Below, in pieces: positions 50,272 through 60,788 of a stretch of 64,000 bases of DNA (positions are counted from its first letter, which is position 1; each line of letters starts with the position of its first letter). The stretch is from assembly GCA_006538405.1 (NCBI GenBank), contig BJKQ01000008.1, positions 1,612,001 through 1,676,000 on the forward strand, given 5' to 3'. The translations under genes were made by a program, and so were the position numbers. Below the pieces are notes generated by a model. The model was not told the origin of the DNA. It ran no database searches and saw only the letters and a list, made by a program, of their open reading frames with translations. This DNA is from Hansfordia pulvinata. Lineage: Eukaryota; Ascomycota; Sordariomycetes; Xylariales.

Positions 50272-50873
50272 ATGAAGCACGCCGTGATCCTCGCCGCCAC
50301 TGTGCTCCTCGGGATCACCGGGGCCGATGTAGCCCCTGCAGCGCAACCGGAAGGACAGGGCGCCTGCGGGACGCCTTCGCAGTTTGAGATCACCAACTTT
50401 GTCCTCACGATCGACGAAACCGACGACAGCAAGAGCTCCACGACGTTCCACTACGCCGACTCGGAGACGCAGATCAACACGGACTGCGAGCGGAACTCGA
50501 CCTCGACCGCAGACGCTCCCGGCGGCAGCGCCAGTCGATACCGGTGCGAGGACGGCCGTGTGGAATTCATATACGAGGGCAACGACCCCACGGGGAGAAT
50601 CACCATGATCGAGGCAGCGTGCCCAGACGGGTAGGTCCCCTTGCAAACCCCCGGGGCCCATGCCCAGCTCCTGAGCTGAGCTGCGCACCTTCACAAAGGC
50701 GTAGAGCAACTCTCGCTAACACAGGACCGTCGAAAAGCTCGGGCAACGAGGCGTCAGGGTCCACCACCGTAGCCCTGAACTGTCACAACTCGACGACGAC
50801 GTCGACATGCGACGGCACGCCGCCCGTCATCTACGGAAAGTTCACCAGTCTCGAGCCGCGACCGAAGGCCTAA
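50272..50873 (+). CDS. Small secreted six-cysteine protein, function unknown
   Basis: Two exons, 50272..50630 and 50705..50873, give 175 aa across a 74-nt intron (GTAGGT donor, GTAG acceptor). A signal peptide is clear: MKHAVILAATVLLGITGADVA, with cleavage probably after residue 19-24. The mature part has six cysteines (32, 72, 92, 117, 146, 155) and two N-glycosylation sequons (Asn75 and Asn148, both NST). A beta-rich pattern is visible (FEITNFVLTIDET, STTFHYADSETQI, RVEFIYEG, VIYGKFTSLEP). It resembles small secreted proteins of plant-associated fungi, but I cannot assign a named family. The stronger-looking acceptor 21 nt downstream (CACAG) would shift frame and lose the last two cysteines, so the upstream acceptor is preferred. 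Role in host interaction is speculation. Confidence 0.72.
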
Positions 50874-52305
50874 GTCTGGGCTGCCGAATGCGAGATGTCT
50901 TCCGCAGAGTAAAAAAGAGGCGCAGCGCAACCCTGCTCGGTTTCGAATATTTGGTCATTGATAATGCATGGCGTTTGGGTACGCATATTATAGTCCACAT
51001 GGCAGTCTTATAGTTTCACATACATTGAGAATATACTGTTGAGCACATGCTCATCGCGTCTACAACGTCCACTACTTGCGGTCTTGAGTCTAGGCGAATG
51101 TGTCCATTTCACGAGTCTCGACTGTGCCTCCACTGGCAGCACATCAGCGTCAGATACATACAAGAAAGTACCAGCCAACCATCGTGCCTCTTCAGCCGTA
51201 CACATGGGCCGCTGCGGGCCCGGGCGGATATCTCAGCTCAGGGCATCATCCATCTCACCACTGGATGCCCGCCCATTCATGAATGAACCTTCGATTGGTG
51301 GGAACCTACCCACCCCCGCGTTCTGTGTGCCGGCCGTTCACGTGCCGTTATGAATGGATGTGCCCGGTTTGCTCGACGGCACTAGCCTCAGAACGACGGG
51401 AGTACAAGCACCTGGCTGTCGGTACCTACATGTAAGGCGGTACCTACCCAAGGCTTCGAGGTGCCTTGATGAGGTGGCCTACCTCCGCTATACCTAATGG
51501 GTATTTGGCCCCGTGCAGGGAGTCTTTGCATCATACTCTTTTATTACGAGTACACTCGTCCGGATCCAGTGCATTTAATCCGATTCAAATCGATCCAATC
51601 TGTCCGGCAGCATGGGGCCTGGTGGATGCGCTACCCCGGATTTCCCACCGTTTACCTAACACGCCCTTTACTCGTACTCGCGGGGTGGGAGGATGGGATG
51701 GTCACACGACCTGCGCGGATGATGAGACGTCAACCAGTGCGATTGAACTCGCGCCCTCTTAGAAGCGTTGGCCTGGCCCCAGACTACCAGACGCCTTCGC
51801 ACCTGCCCGTGATAGACTTTAGAGCAGGCGGGGACGGGAGAGAGACGCCCATTTCCATCGCACTCAGGTTGCTCCAGGTCAAGCACACTACATAAACTTG
51901 GGTAGTGACTTCCAGTCACGGCCTCTGGTCTCTCCCTTCCGCCAAACTCAGTACGACCCTCGACATCACATCACAGACTTACCTATTACCTGACCTACAT
52001 ACCTTCATCATCATTACGAGTACCGACTCGTACACTTCAGACTCGACGCTCGACGCGCTCATCAGCATAAAGACCTCCACCCTGCACTTTGCACTTTGGA
52101 GAGAGTCTGTCTGCGCCTTGATACCTACCTCCTACCTTCAACTCGACTGCCCGTGGTTTTCAGCAGCACATCCGGGCACGCAAGCCTCCGCCAGCCAAAC
52201 ATGCACCCCTCCGCCTGTGTAACGCCACACGACAGAGACTGAGGCAGATAGGCAGGCAGGCCACCACGTCTTCCACACCACGAACCGCCACACTCGCCGA
52301 CAGCG
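50874..52305. other. Intergenic region
   Basis: About 1.4 kb between two plus-strand genes for secreted proteins. It holds the 3' flank of the first and the promoter of the lipase. TACCTACC motifs at 51422-51450 and TACGAGTAC/GTACTCG motifs at about 51545, 51671 and 52016 are conspicuous. No gene seen. Confidence 0.5.
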
Positions 52306-53787
52306 ATGCAGCTGAATACATGTCTGTCACTCGTCCTCTCGGCCACTCTGCTGTCCCTGGCAGCTGCGTCGCCTCCCCATCATCCTCGACTCGCAGATGC
52401 CCAAGCCGAACCACCAGCGCCTCCAACCCCGAGCCATGCGCCGCTGACGAGCCAGGGCACATTACTGGGCTCCCAGGAGCCGGAGAAGGGACGTAAGCAC
52501 GACGGCGGCAGCGGCGGCGTCTCGGCGCCCCTCTACATTGCGCTTGAGCGACTGTCGCGCCTCGTCGACATTGCCTACTGCGTCGGCTCCACTGGTCTAT
52601 GGCACCCCTTCTCCTGTGCGTCGCGCTGCAATGACTTCCCCTCGCTCGACCTGGTCACAACCTGGAACACAGGTATCCTCATGAGCGACAGCTGCGGCTA
52701 CGTCGCCGTGGACCAAGGCGGCGGCCTTCTCGCGGGGGATCCGGCAGGTGGCGGTCTTGGCAAGGGCTATGGCGCCGGCAGCGCCATCATCGTCGCCTTC
52801 CGCGGTACGTATAGTGTCACCAATACCGTCGTTGACCTGAGCACTGTTCCGCAAAAGTACGTGCCCTACCCATCACCGCCCCCGGACGGCGATGGCGACG
52901 ACGACGAGGATCACGGGAAGGGACAGCACGGGAAACAGCCGGCCCATCGCTGTGCCAACTGCACAGTGCATATGGGCTTCCTGGCGTCGTGGCGTGCGGC
53001 CCGACAGACCGTGCTGCCGACCCTGCGCACACTGCGCGCTGAGCACCCGGACTGGCCCATTCACTTGGTTGGGCACAGCCTCGGGGGCGCAGTGGCCGCG
53101 TTAGCCGCGCTTGAGCTCCGCGTGTCACTGGAATGGGACCAAGTCGTCGCCACGACCTTTGGCGAGCCCCGCGTCGGTAATGAGGCCTTCGTTAAGTATC
53201 TGGACGCAGCGTTCGGGCTGGCAGGAGGACAAGCAGAAGCAGGCGCAGACAAAGACCCTCCGGGCGGCACCACTGCGGAGGATAGGAGAGAGCGGCGCGT
53301 CTTCCGCCGCCTGACACATGCCGATGACCCCGTTCCGCTCCTCCCACTCGATGAGTGGGGTTACCGGTCTCACGCCGGCGAGATCTTCATCGAAAAGCCC
53401 GGGCTGGCTCCGGAGCCGGCCGACCTGCGCCTGTGTACCCGCGATTACGACCCGGGCTGCATCGCCGGGTCAGTTGGCGAAACCGCTCTCCTGGCAAGGC
53501 GGCCGCTCGACGACCACAACAAGGATGGACACCGGGACCGTGATGGCGGCGGTGACGGCAGGGGGGAATGCTCCGGCGATCACTCAGGCCCAGGTCCGAT
53601 CGCCAGTCGCTGGGATGGATGGGGCGTGCCGGCGCGCTTCAAATTGTGGCAACTGTTCTTTGCGCACCGCGACTACTTCTGGAGGCTGGGACTCTGCGTT
53701 CCCGGCGGCGATCCCATCGACTGGGGCCGGCGGGGCCGCGACGGTGCCGTAGCACACGGGGGTGTAGGCGGTGAAGACGAGCTGTGA
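52306..53787 (+). CDS. Secreted class 3 lipase (alpha/beta hydrolase)
   Basis: Single exon of 493 aa. A signal peptide occupies about residues 1-22 (MQLNTCLSLVLSATLLSLAAA). The lipase class 3 fold follows: oxyanion-hole segment IIVAFRGTYS near 161-170, nucleophile elbow GHSLGGA with Ser258, catalytic Asp341 in HADDPVPLLP, and His454 in FFAHRDYFW. FGEPRVGNEAF and WGYRSHAGEI are also family-typical. The reaction is hydrolysis of acylglycerols outside the cell. Two unusual low-complexity insertions are present: an Asp/Gly/His/Lys-rich loop at about 192-213 and a Gly/Asp/Arg-rich loop at about 402-432. The C-terminus is EDEL, superficially like an ER-retention signal. At 493 residues it is longer than the minimal fungal lipase (about 300). 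Confidence 0.9.
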   Translation: MQLNTCLSLVLSATLLSLAAASPPHHPRLADAQAEPPAPPTPSHAPLTSQGTLLGSQEPEKGRKHDGGSGGVSAPLYIALERLSRLVDIAYCVGSTGLWHPFSCASRCNDFPSLDLVTTWNTGILMSDSCGYVAVDQGGGLLAGDPAGGGLGKGYGAGSAIIVAFRGTYSVTNTVVDLSTVPQKYVPYPSPPPDGDGDDDEDHGKGQHGKQPAHRCANCTVHMGFLASWRAARQTVLPTLRTLRAEHPDWPIHLVGHSLGGAVAALAALELRVSLEWDQVVATTFGEPRVGNEAFVKYLDAAFGLAGGQAEAGADKDPPGGTTAEDRRERRVFRRLTHADDPVPLLPLDEWGYRSHAGEIFIEKPGLAPEPADLRLCTRDYDPGCIAGSVGETALLARRPLDDHNKDGHRDRDGGGDGRGECSGDHSGPGPIASRWDGWGVPARFKLWQLFFAHRDYFWRLGLCVPGGDPIDWGRRGRDGAVAHGGVGGEDEL

Positions 53788-56700
53788 GCAGGTAGCTAGC
53801 CAGCGCGGACTGACGCTTCTGGCTGTGATTTTGCGGAGGACCATGGCGAGAAGGAATATCTGGACCCGCGGCGATATTGTACAATACCAAGACTGTCACT
53901 GGGTTTGCTGCGCGTACGGGTCTTACATGACAGTAGCATCGCGCCAGGCCAGCGAACACGGACTGTCATGGGCGGGATATTGAATACTTATGAGTTACCA
54001 AAACCGGCCTCGCGTTCGTCTCACAGGGTCATGCCTCTTAACCTGCCTTCACTGAAGGCGACGATTCGAATACTCGTATGCAGGAGAGCGACAACCCCAG
54101 CAGACTGGCAGACGAAGTTGGGGCAACCCAATCAAAGAGCGTGGCGGCGCGTTGCCCACAGTGTTGGGGAACGGCGCAGGGCCAATCACGGCTGGCGGGC
54201 GAGGAACGAACGCAACGAAGGGCAGATTACTCGTACAACTCGTAGGCATCCCACGGTACGTAATAAAGGGGGGTTGGAAGAAAGGAAGAAGAAGCAAAAC
54301 CGACCTGTTCACGGATGACACTATCCGTACATGTTAGGAGTGCGGACCAACAAAGGCCAGAGCAGTGCCACTCCGTGAATCCCGACACAACGGGCCACAG
54401 GAACCGCCCACGTGAGGCGCCGGGTAGAAGTTGGGCCTTTCTCTGCACGGCTTGGATGATGACCGATAGTCGGAAACAGTACCTGCGAATACGCTACACC
54501 TGTAGACAACCTTGCTGGGAGGTAGGTATCTGGTGAGGTACCCTCCAACCTGCACGTGGCCCGCTGCGGACTACTCGTAAGCTAGGCTGGTTCGGAGTCT
54601 GGCACCCTGGGGGCGAGTGAGGAGTGCCGGGGTGGGGTTTCGACGCAATGAGAATTTTTTTCTTGTTGTTTTCTTCTTTTCTTGTTCCTTTCCTTTTTTT
54701 TTCTACTTCGGGGACAAGAGCCGGACAGCCGCCGGTCCAGTCGCGCGACGGATCAGGGGGGAACGGCGCTTTGTTCGGGACGGGACGGACTGGGACGTAC
54801 GGTACGGATACCTACTCGTACTTGTGCTTGAAAGCGCTACTCGCAAGGTATCCCCCTGGTGTCTTTACTTGTTGCATCCTGGATGGCACCCGGTCCTCAG
54901 TCGTTCGCGCGCCTTTCTGCTTCATTATCAAGTACCCAATCCAAAGGTCCTTTTCACTGCAGACGATCACAACTTGGCACACTCGTAGTGCCAAGATCAA
55001 GAGGCGCGGTACGAGCCGAGTACGAGAACTGGGAGCAACGCGAAGTTGCAAACACAATGGGATTGATGATTCGTGACTCGAAACGACGAGTCCGGCAATC
55101 GCCACGCAAGTGACCAACGCTCTTGATACTAGGTCACCTACACATATAGTCAGAGAGGTGCCTCGAAAGCATCTTCTCGCAGGAAAGAGTATGAGGTGGC
55201 GGCAGCCCTGTGAGCTCGCCGAAAAGGACCTCTCTCTGCCGTTGACGAACCGTGAGGCTAATGAGTACTCGAAGATGCAAGTCCAGTTTTGCAGGTATTG
55301 TATCAGACCCGAGTCAAGAGAGCCCAATCGTGTGTAAGGCTCAGCAACAACCCAAACAGCGTCGACTTGCAGCGCTGAGAATACGAGTCATGCGTTGTCA
55401 ACTGGTTTCTGATAAGAGGGTGTCGTCCTGAGAAGCAACGCGCAGTCATGCAATCGCTCAAGCATGGTCGTCACAACTGCTACCCATCAGCCAGGTGCAT
55501 GCCCGATCGTGGTCACACAAGCCACCACGTCGACGCTGACCCTACGAGACTTGCGCGGCAGCTGCTGACGAGGTTGGCTGATAGGAGAAGTGTGTGTATG
55601 TGGAAGGCTTAATGACGCGCATTGGCTGGGAAGAGAAGCACGCTGACTGATGAGTGGAAGAATGCGCAACTCCGCTGCTCAGGCTGGCTAACCCGGAGCT
55701 CTCGGTGTCGATGTTTACGGTGTTGCATCAATCCGGTTGGTGGGCGCGACAGGGCGTGGGAGCACTCGTTCGCTTGAGAGCGGAGCAGGCTGTGCGGCGT
55801 GGCGTGGGGCGGGCATGGTGGCAGGGGATGCGGGCCAGCAGTCAAGGTGGCAGCTGCTGGCCTCAGGGACACCGGTCGGGCCAGGCGGGCGGGCGGTTCG
55901 GCTGTGCGGTGACGCCGGTTTGGAAGGTGGTGACAGGGTGTCACACGGTCCGCCAAATTAGCTGCGCGCGTGGGTGTGTCGCGGCGGCGCGGGGCGGCTG
56001 ATCCCAGCCGGGTCAAGGATCGGTAGAGAAAGTCATGGAAGGTGGGCGCTGGACGGCTGTGGATGGGGAGAGAGAGAGACGAGAAGTGGGATGGACCCCT
56101 GGGGTTTGCCAGTCAAGAACGAGATGGCGGTGCACGAGCCGCTGGGCGCGCCGGCGTCAAGGGATGGGCGTGCAAGGTCAGGCCGGGACTGCGGGTGGCA
56201 GGATGGGCCATCCCAGGTTTGCCCTTGGGGGTTTCATCCCGAGGCCACCGCAAGGCGTAAGGGCGGGTGGTAGAGAGGGGTAAAGACGAGGCTGACTGCT
56301 CGGGGCTTGAGGCTGCGGCGAGTTTTGTGATGCGTTGTGTGTGCTATGTGAGAAATACTCAGATGCACCACGGCGGACGAGGCCGTGGAAGATTCACGAG
56401 GCCCGGCCCCATCGCCTCGAGCGCTGCACCGGGTACCTCAGTACGTATCGGCGTCCAAAGGTCGGAAGGACGTATCCTCATAGCGTGCCTGCCTTGACTG
56501 CAAGTCAAATAAAATGTATATAGTGGGAGATAGCAACCCCTCAATCTAGAGCGAAGCAAAGGGAAGGTACGGTACATGACAGACAAACCCCTTCATTACA
56601 TTGAAGCTTCATCACACCCATCCACCAGACAGACGCGCAGGCAGTTTGGATGAGTGCATGCATGCGTGTCCTCCATAATATTTTACCCATGGCTTCTATC

Positions 56701-57240
56701 GGTCATGTATGCATGTTATTGTTAGGTGCCCGTCTGTCGGCCATGGTTGCCAGGCTGGCGCCGGATACGTCGATCTGCAGTGACCTCGGGCACTGAAGAT
56801 TCGAGTGTTGACCGAGTTGATAGCTGCAGACGCCCACACACCCCAGCCCAACGGCAGGTCCAGTGACCAACCTGTGTTTTCTTCAAGTGGACAGCAACGA
56901 GACCCCATCTGTGTATGGCACCATCCGAAGGTGCGTCCGGTCGAGGCTGCATAACAGCGCCGACAAGTCCCTGAAAGTGGGCGGGTACCTGACCGAGCCA
57001 CGCAGACGTAGTAGGTGACGACGTCACTTGCCATGGAATGGACTTGCCCAGGACCTGGCATAGATAAGATACATGCACCGCCCAGTGTCCGGATTGCTCG
57101 AGGTATCCCAGCGGCCACAGTCGCAGATATAGTACCTCATACCAGCTAGGTAGTCTGCAGTACTCTGTACTCGACCAGGCTCAAGGCAGGACCCAGGGCT
57201 CCAGCAACTCGAACCCAACTGCTGTCCCGACTCATCAGAT

Positions 57241-57260
57241 CCAGCCCAGCCCAGCCCAGC
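57241..57260 (+). repeat. GCCCA pentanucleotide repeat upstream of the 14-3-3 gene
   Basis: Four tandem CCAGC units lie 386-406 nt before the 14-3-3 start codon, in the same gene-relative orientation as the repeat upstream of Ran. Confidence 0.75.
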
Positions 57261-57439
57261 CTGGGTGCCTGGCCCAATCCCGTCTACAGCAGGTGCCGCA
57301 CCTGGAAGAGTGGGCTGGGTGTGGTGCCGGCTGTGAGCCGTACTGGTACCTGCAGTGACATCCATGTCTGCGCTGCGCCAGACTCTGCCGCTGCCGCCTT
57401 CTGCCGCCGCCGCTGCGCTGGTGCTGCCCGGCGCCTCCT

Positions 57440-57646
57440 GTCCACCAAACCCACTTCTCCCGCTTCCCTCCCTCCCGCTTTCTCGAAACAAAGACAACAC
57501 TCACACCACCATCACCACCACTTTCTTCGCCCACTACCACCACCCCAACAGCTCGATTACCCCCCTGCTGTCACCATAGTTATCCCCTCCTCTCGTCTCT
57601 CTGCCATCTCCATCTCCCTCTTCTCCTCACAACCAAACAGCCCATC
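57440..57646 (+). promoter_or_regulatory. CT/CA-rich leader of the 14-3-3 gene
   Basis: The 200 nt before the start codon is almost purine-free except for short CAAA and CACA blocks, with repeated CTCC, CACCAC and CATCTCC. Pyrimidine-rich cores of this kind are typical of highly expressed genes in filamentous fungi. No TATA box is evident. Confidence 0.5.
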
Positions 57647-59076
57647 ATGACTACTGAGGTAAGTTACCCCCTCCTCCCTCCCTGCTGCTTTCCCCCATCC
57701 CTGCCCCCCCCCCCCCCCCCCCCTCCTTTCAACTGCTCTGCTCTGCCCATGCCATGATATGGATGCCGCCTATCCTCTTTTCTGCACCTGCATCTCCTCC
57801 AGCAACCTCTTCGACATGGTGCCTAATGATGCTGCCTTCTTTGCCCGTCTCTGTCCTCGCACATATTGCACTCGCTTCACCCACACACGTCAAGCTGCTC
57901 TGATGCACTTCACTCGGCCGCCAGTCTCGCCATACCTCCTGTCGCTTTCCACTTCGTCATTTCACTAGGCCTTTCTCCCTTCGTCCACTTACTAACATGT
58001 CTTCCCATCCAGCGTGAAAGGTTCGTCCCGCCACTACCGACCCGATATACGACAAGCCACGCTTGAAACCGCCCTCGTTCGGGCTGGACATCCTCTTCAC
58101 AATGCATCCAAAGTACTGACCCTCGCATTTATAGCAAGACGTTCCTCGCCCGTCTGTGCGAGCAGGCTGAGCGCTACGATGAGATGGTCAACTTCATGAA
58201 GGAGGTCGCCAAGCTCGGTGGAGAGCTCACCGTCGATGAGCGCAACCTGCTCTCTGTCGCCTACAAGAATGTTGTCGGAACTCGGCGTGCGTCGTGGAGA
58301 ATCATCTCCTCGATTGAGCAGAAGGAGGAGTCCAAGGGCTCCGACAAGCACGTCGGAACTATTCGCGACTACCGCAACAAGATCGAGGCCGAGCTCGAGA
58401 GAGTTTGCCAGGATGTTCTCGACGTTCTCGACGACAGCCTCATTCCTAACGCTGCCACTGGCGAGTCCAAGGTCTTCTACCACAAGATGTACGTCTCGCC
58501 TGGTTTCATCTCGATTTCCATGCTATAGCCTTTGTCCACTCTTGAGCGGATCCGCTGACCAAGTCCTCTACGTACAGGAAGGGTGACTACCACCGTTACC
58601 TGGCCGAGTTTGCCAGCGGCGAGAAGCGCAAGGTGGCTGCTACCGCCGCCCACGAGGCTTACAAGGTAAGACGCAAAGACTGCCTCTCGATGGCCAACAA
58701 CTGACGCTCGATTCTCCAGTCTGCCACGGATGTCGCTCAGACCGAGCTGACCCCCACCCACCCCATCCGCCTGGGTCTGGCCCTCAACTTCTCCGTGTTC
58801 TACTACGAAATCCTGAACTCGCCCGACCGCGCTTGCCACCTGGCCAAGCAGGCTTTCGACGATGCCATTGCCGAGCTGGACTCTCTGTCCGAGGAGTCCT
58901 ACCGCGACAGCACCCTTATCATGCAGCTCCTGCGCGACAACCTGACCCTCTGGACCTCCTCCGACAGCGCCGAGGGCGAGGGTGCCGCTGCCGCCGAGGC
59001 TCCCAAGGACGAGGCCAAGCCCGCCGAGGAGGAGAAGAAGGAGGAGGCCGCCCCTGAGCCCGCGGCCGAGTCTTAG
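57647..59076 (+). CDS. BMH1: 14-3-3 family protein
   Basis: Five exons, 57647..57658, 58013..58020, 58135..58488, 58578..58665 and 58720..59076, give 272 aa. The introns are 354, 114, 89 and 54 nt. The first exon has four codons and the second is an 8-nt microexon; both are needed to give [20 protein letters not shown]. The rest is highly conserved: [26 protein letters not shown] (phosphopeptide groove), [26 protein letters not shown] and [14 protein letters not shown]. An Ala/Glu/Lys-rich acidic tail of about 35 residues follows. 14-3-3 dimers bind phosphoserine/threonine motifs and regulate signalling, cell cycle and polarity. Intron 1 contains a 20-C tract at 57704-57723. Confidence 0.97.
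57704..57723. repeat. Poly-C tract (20 nt) in 14-3-3 intron 1
   Basis: Twenty consecutive C residues, the longest homopolymer in the window, inside the 354-nt first intron and preceded by a CT-rich stretch. Confidence 0.9.
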
Positions 59077-60267
59077 ACGGCCTATTCTTCATGATATCTC
59101 GATGTTGCCGCTGCAAGACTCGCACGCTCTACGGATCCGTTGGTGAGCTGGGGTCTTGATTGATACCCAAGCTAGTGGAATGATTATGTGACATTCGGTT
59201 GAGAGTTGGCCAGGGAGTTAGTCTTTTGATGATGCTGGGCAGGAAAATTCGGGCCTGATTTCCTTGTCGCTTTCCCCCTCGCAGGTGTTGCCGGCAGAGG
59301 TTTTGATGCGTTTGCATGCCCCTGCTGAGCAATGCATAAAACCTATTTCACTAAACTCTTCCCGTGTCTGTTTTTCTCCTGCGCGTCTATCTCCCCTGGT
59401 GTTTCATTTCTCTTATAAATCTGACGCTTTTGCGGTGCGTGTGGAAGGCAGAATCCGGATTGCGGCGAGGATGGAGGCCGGATTATCCCAGTGCTTCCTC
59501 TTATCCGTATCCTGTGCCCAATGCCCTTTTCACTGTCCACGATGACTGTCGCCTTCTAGAATTTCTCTCCAGTAACAGCCGGCGTTCAGAAAATACTACG
59601 GGATTTCAGTGACAGGATTCGGCCGTTTGGAGCGTTTAAGCGTCGCGGGTGACCAGCCTTGTCCACTCGGGGCCGTGGCATCTTCGTTCGCGACAGTGTA
59701 GAGTCCCTTGCATGTGGGATATAGAGGTCGTCGCCCCAATTTCATGAACCAGCATGGGCTCAATGTAGAGGAAGGCAAGGGCATGAGATCCCGCAAGGTG
59801 ACGATGACGAGTTGGGGTTGTGCCCACTGGAGGCCTAGGTTTGGAATCATGAAGTCAGCTGCGAAGACTCTTTTATAATTCCTCGACCACCGGTTGGGAA
59901 ACGCTCGTCAGTTAAGCAGAAGATGCGACTCGAAAGACTCATGATATGAGCGTTCGGAAAGTGGTAAGCCCCTTGGTTGGGGAAAGGAGCGAGGGAGTCG
60001 GGAAGACCTAACATACGGGGTTTCTGAGCCGATAAAGGTCTACTCTCTCAGGAAACCGGTTGACTTTGACTATATATCTATCGAAGTTAAAGATTACATA
60101 TGTCCTATGTTTGAGCACACATGCGCCGCGGACCACATCGCCATTCAAGGACTTGGGAGATGTCAAGGCACTTGGAAAGTTAAGGCCCGGCTACTCTCCC
60201 CTACGACTCAGATCTTTGAGCCTCCTCGCCCCCCGCCTCGATTGTATCTTCTCCCACGTGGCTCACA
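59077..60267. other. Convergent intergenic region
   Basis: About 1.2 kb between the 3' ends of the 14-3-3 gene (+) and the carboxylesterase gene (-). It should contain both 3'UTRs. No gene seen. Confidence 0.6.
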
Positions 60268-60756
60268 TCAAACGTGGGTGCGCTCGGATACGTCACGCCA
60301 GAAGGCGCACCTCTCGAGCTCCCAGTCCTGGACGTCCTCCATTTGAGTGGAGCCCGTCTGGAGTCGGAGGCGCCTCATCTGCTGGTGAGAAGGGACTCCT
60401 CCTACTCCTCCTCCTGAGCGGAAAGGTTCCCAGGTGGGTTCCAGCGTCCTCTGCTCCGCCGCCGCTGCCGTCGCCGCCGCAGAGGAGGGGGAGGGCCCGT
60501 CGTCGTTGGGGTCGCCGCCGCTGGAGGCGAAGCGGGTCCAGTAGTCCTGGACGACGCGAACCATGGGGTGGTTGGGGCCGTCGGGGCCGTCGTAGCTGGT
60601 GGCGGCGGGCAGGGCGGCGTTGTCGACGGCGTACGGCGGCCCGAAGACAGCGGGGATCTCCCAGGTGTGGGGGACGATGAAGCCGGCGGCCAGCTCGGCG
60701 GGGTCGGTTATGTTGTTGCGGTAGAGGTAGATGTTGCTGCTGCTGCTGTTGTTTTT

Positions 60757-60788
<32 letters not shown>

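Larger units (their letters stand above)
53788..57646. other. Long intergenic region upstream of the 14-3-3 gene
   Basis: About 3.9 kb with no supportable gene. It includes a T/C-rich run at about 54650-54705, GTACTCG-type motifs near 54818, the GCCCA repeat at 57241-57260 and a CT/CA-rich leader up to the 14-3-3 start codon. Several frames of 100-158 codons on both strands are low-complexity. Confidence 0.5.
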
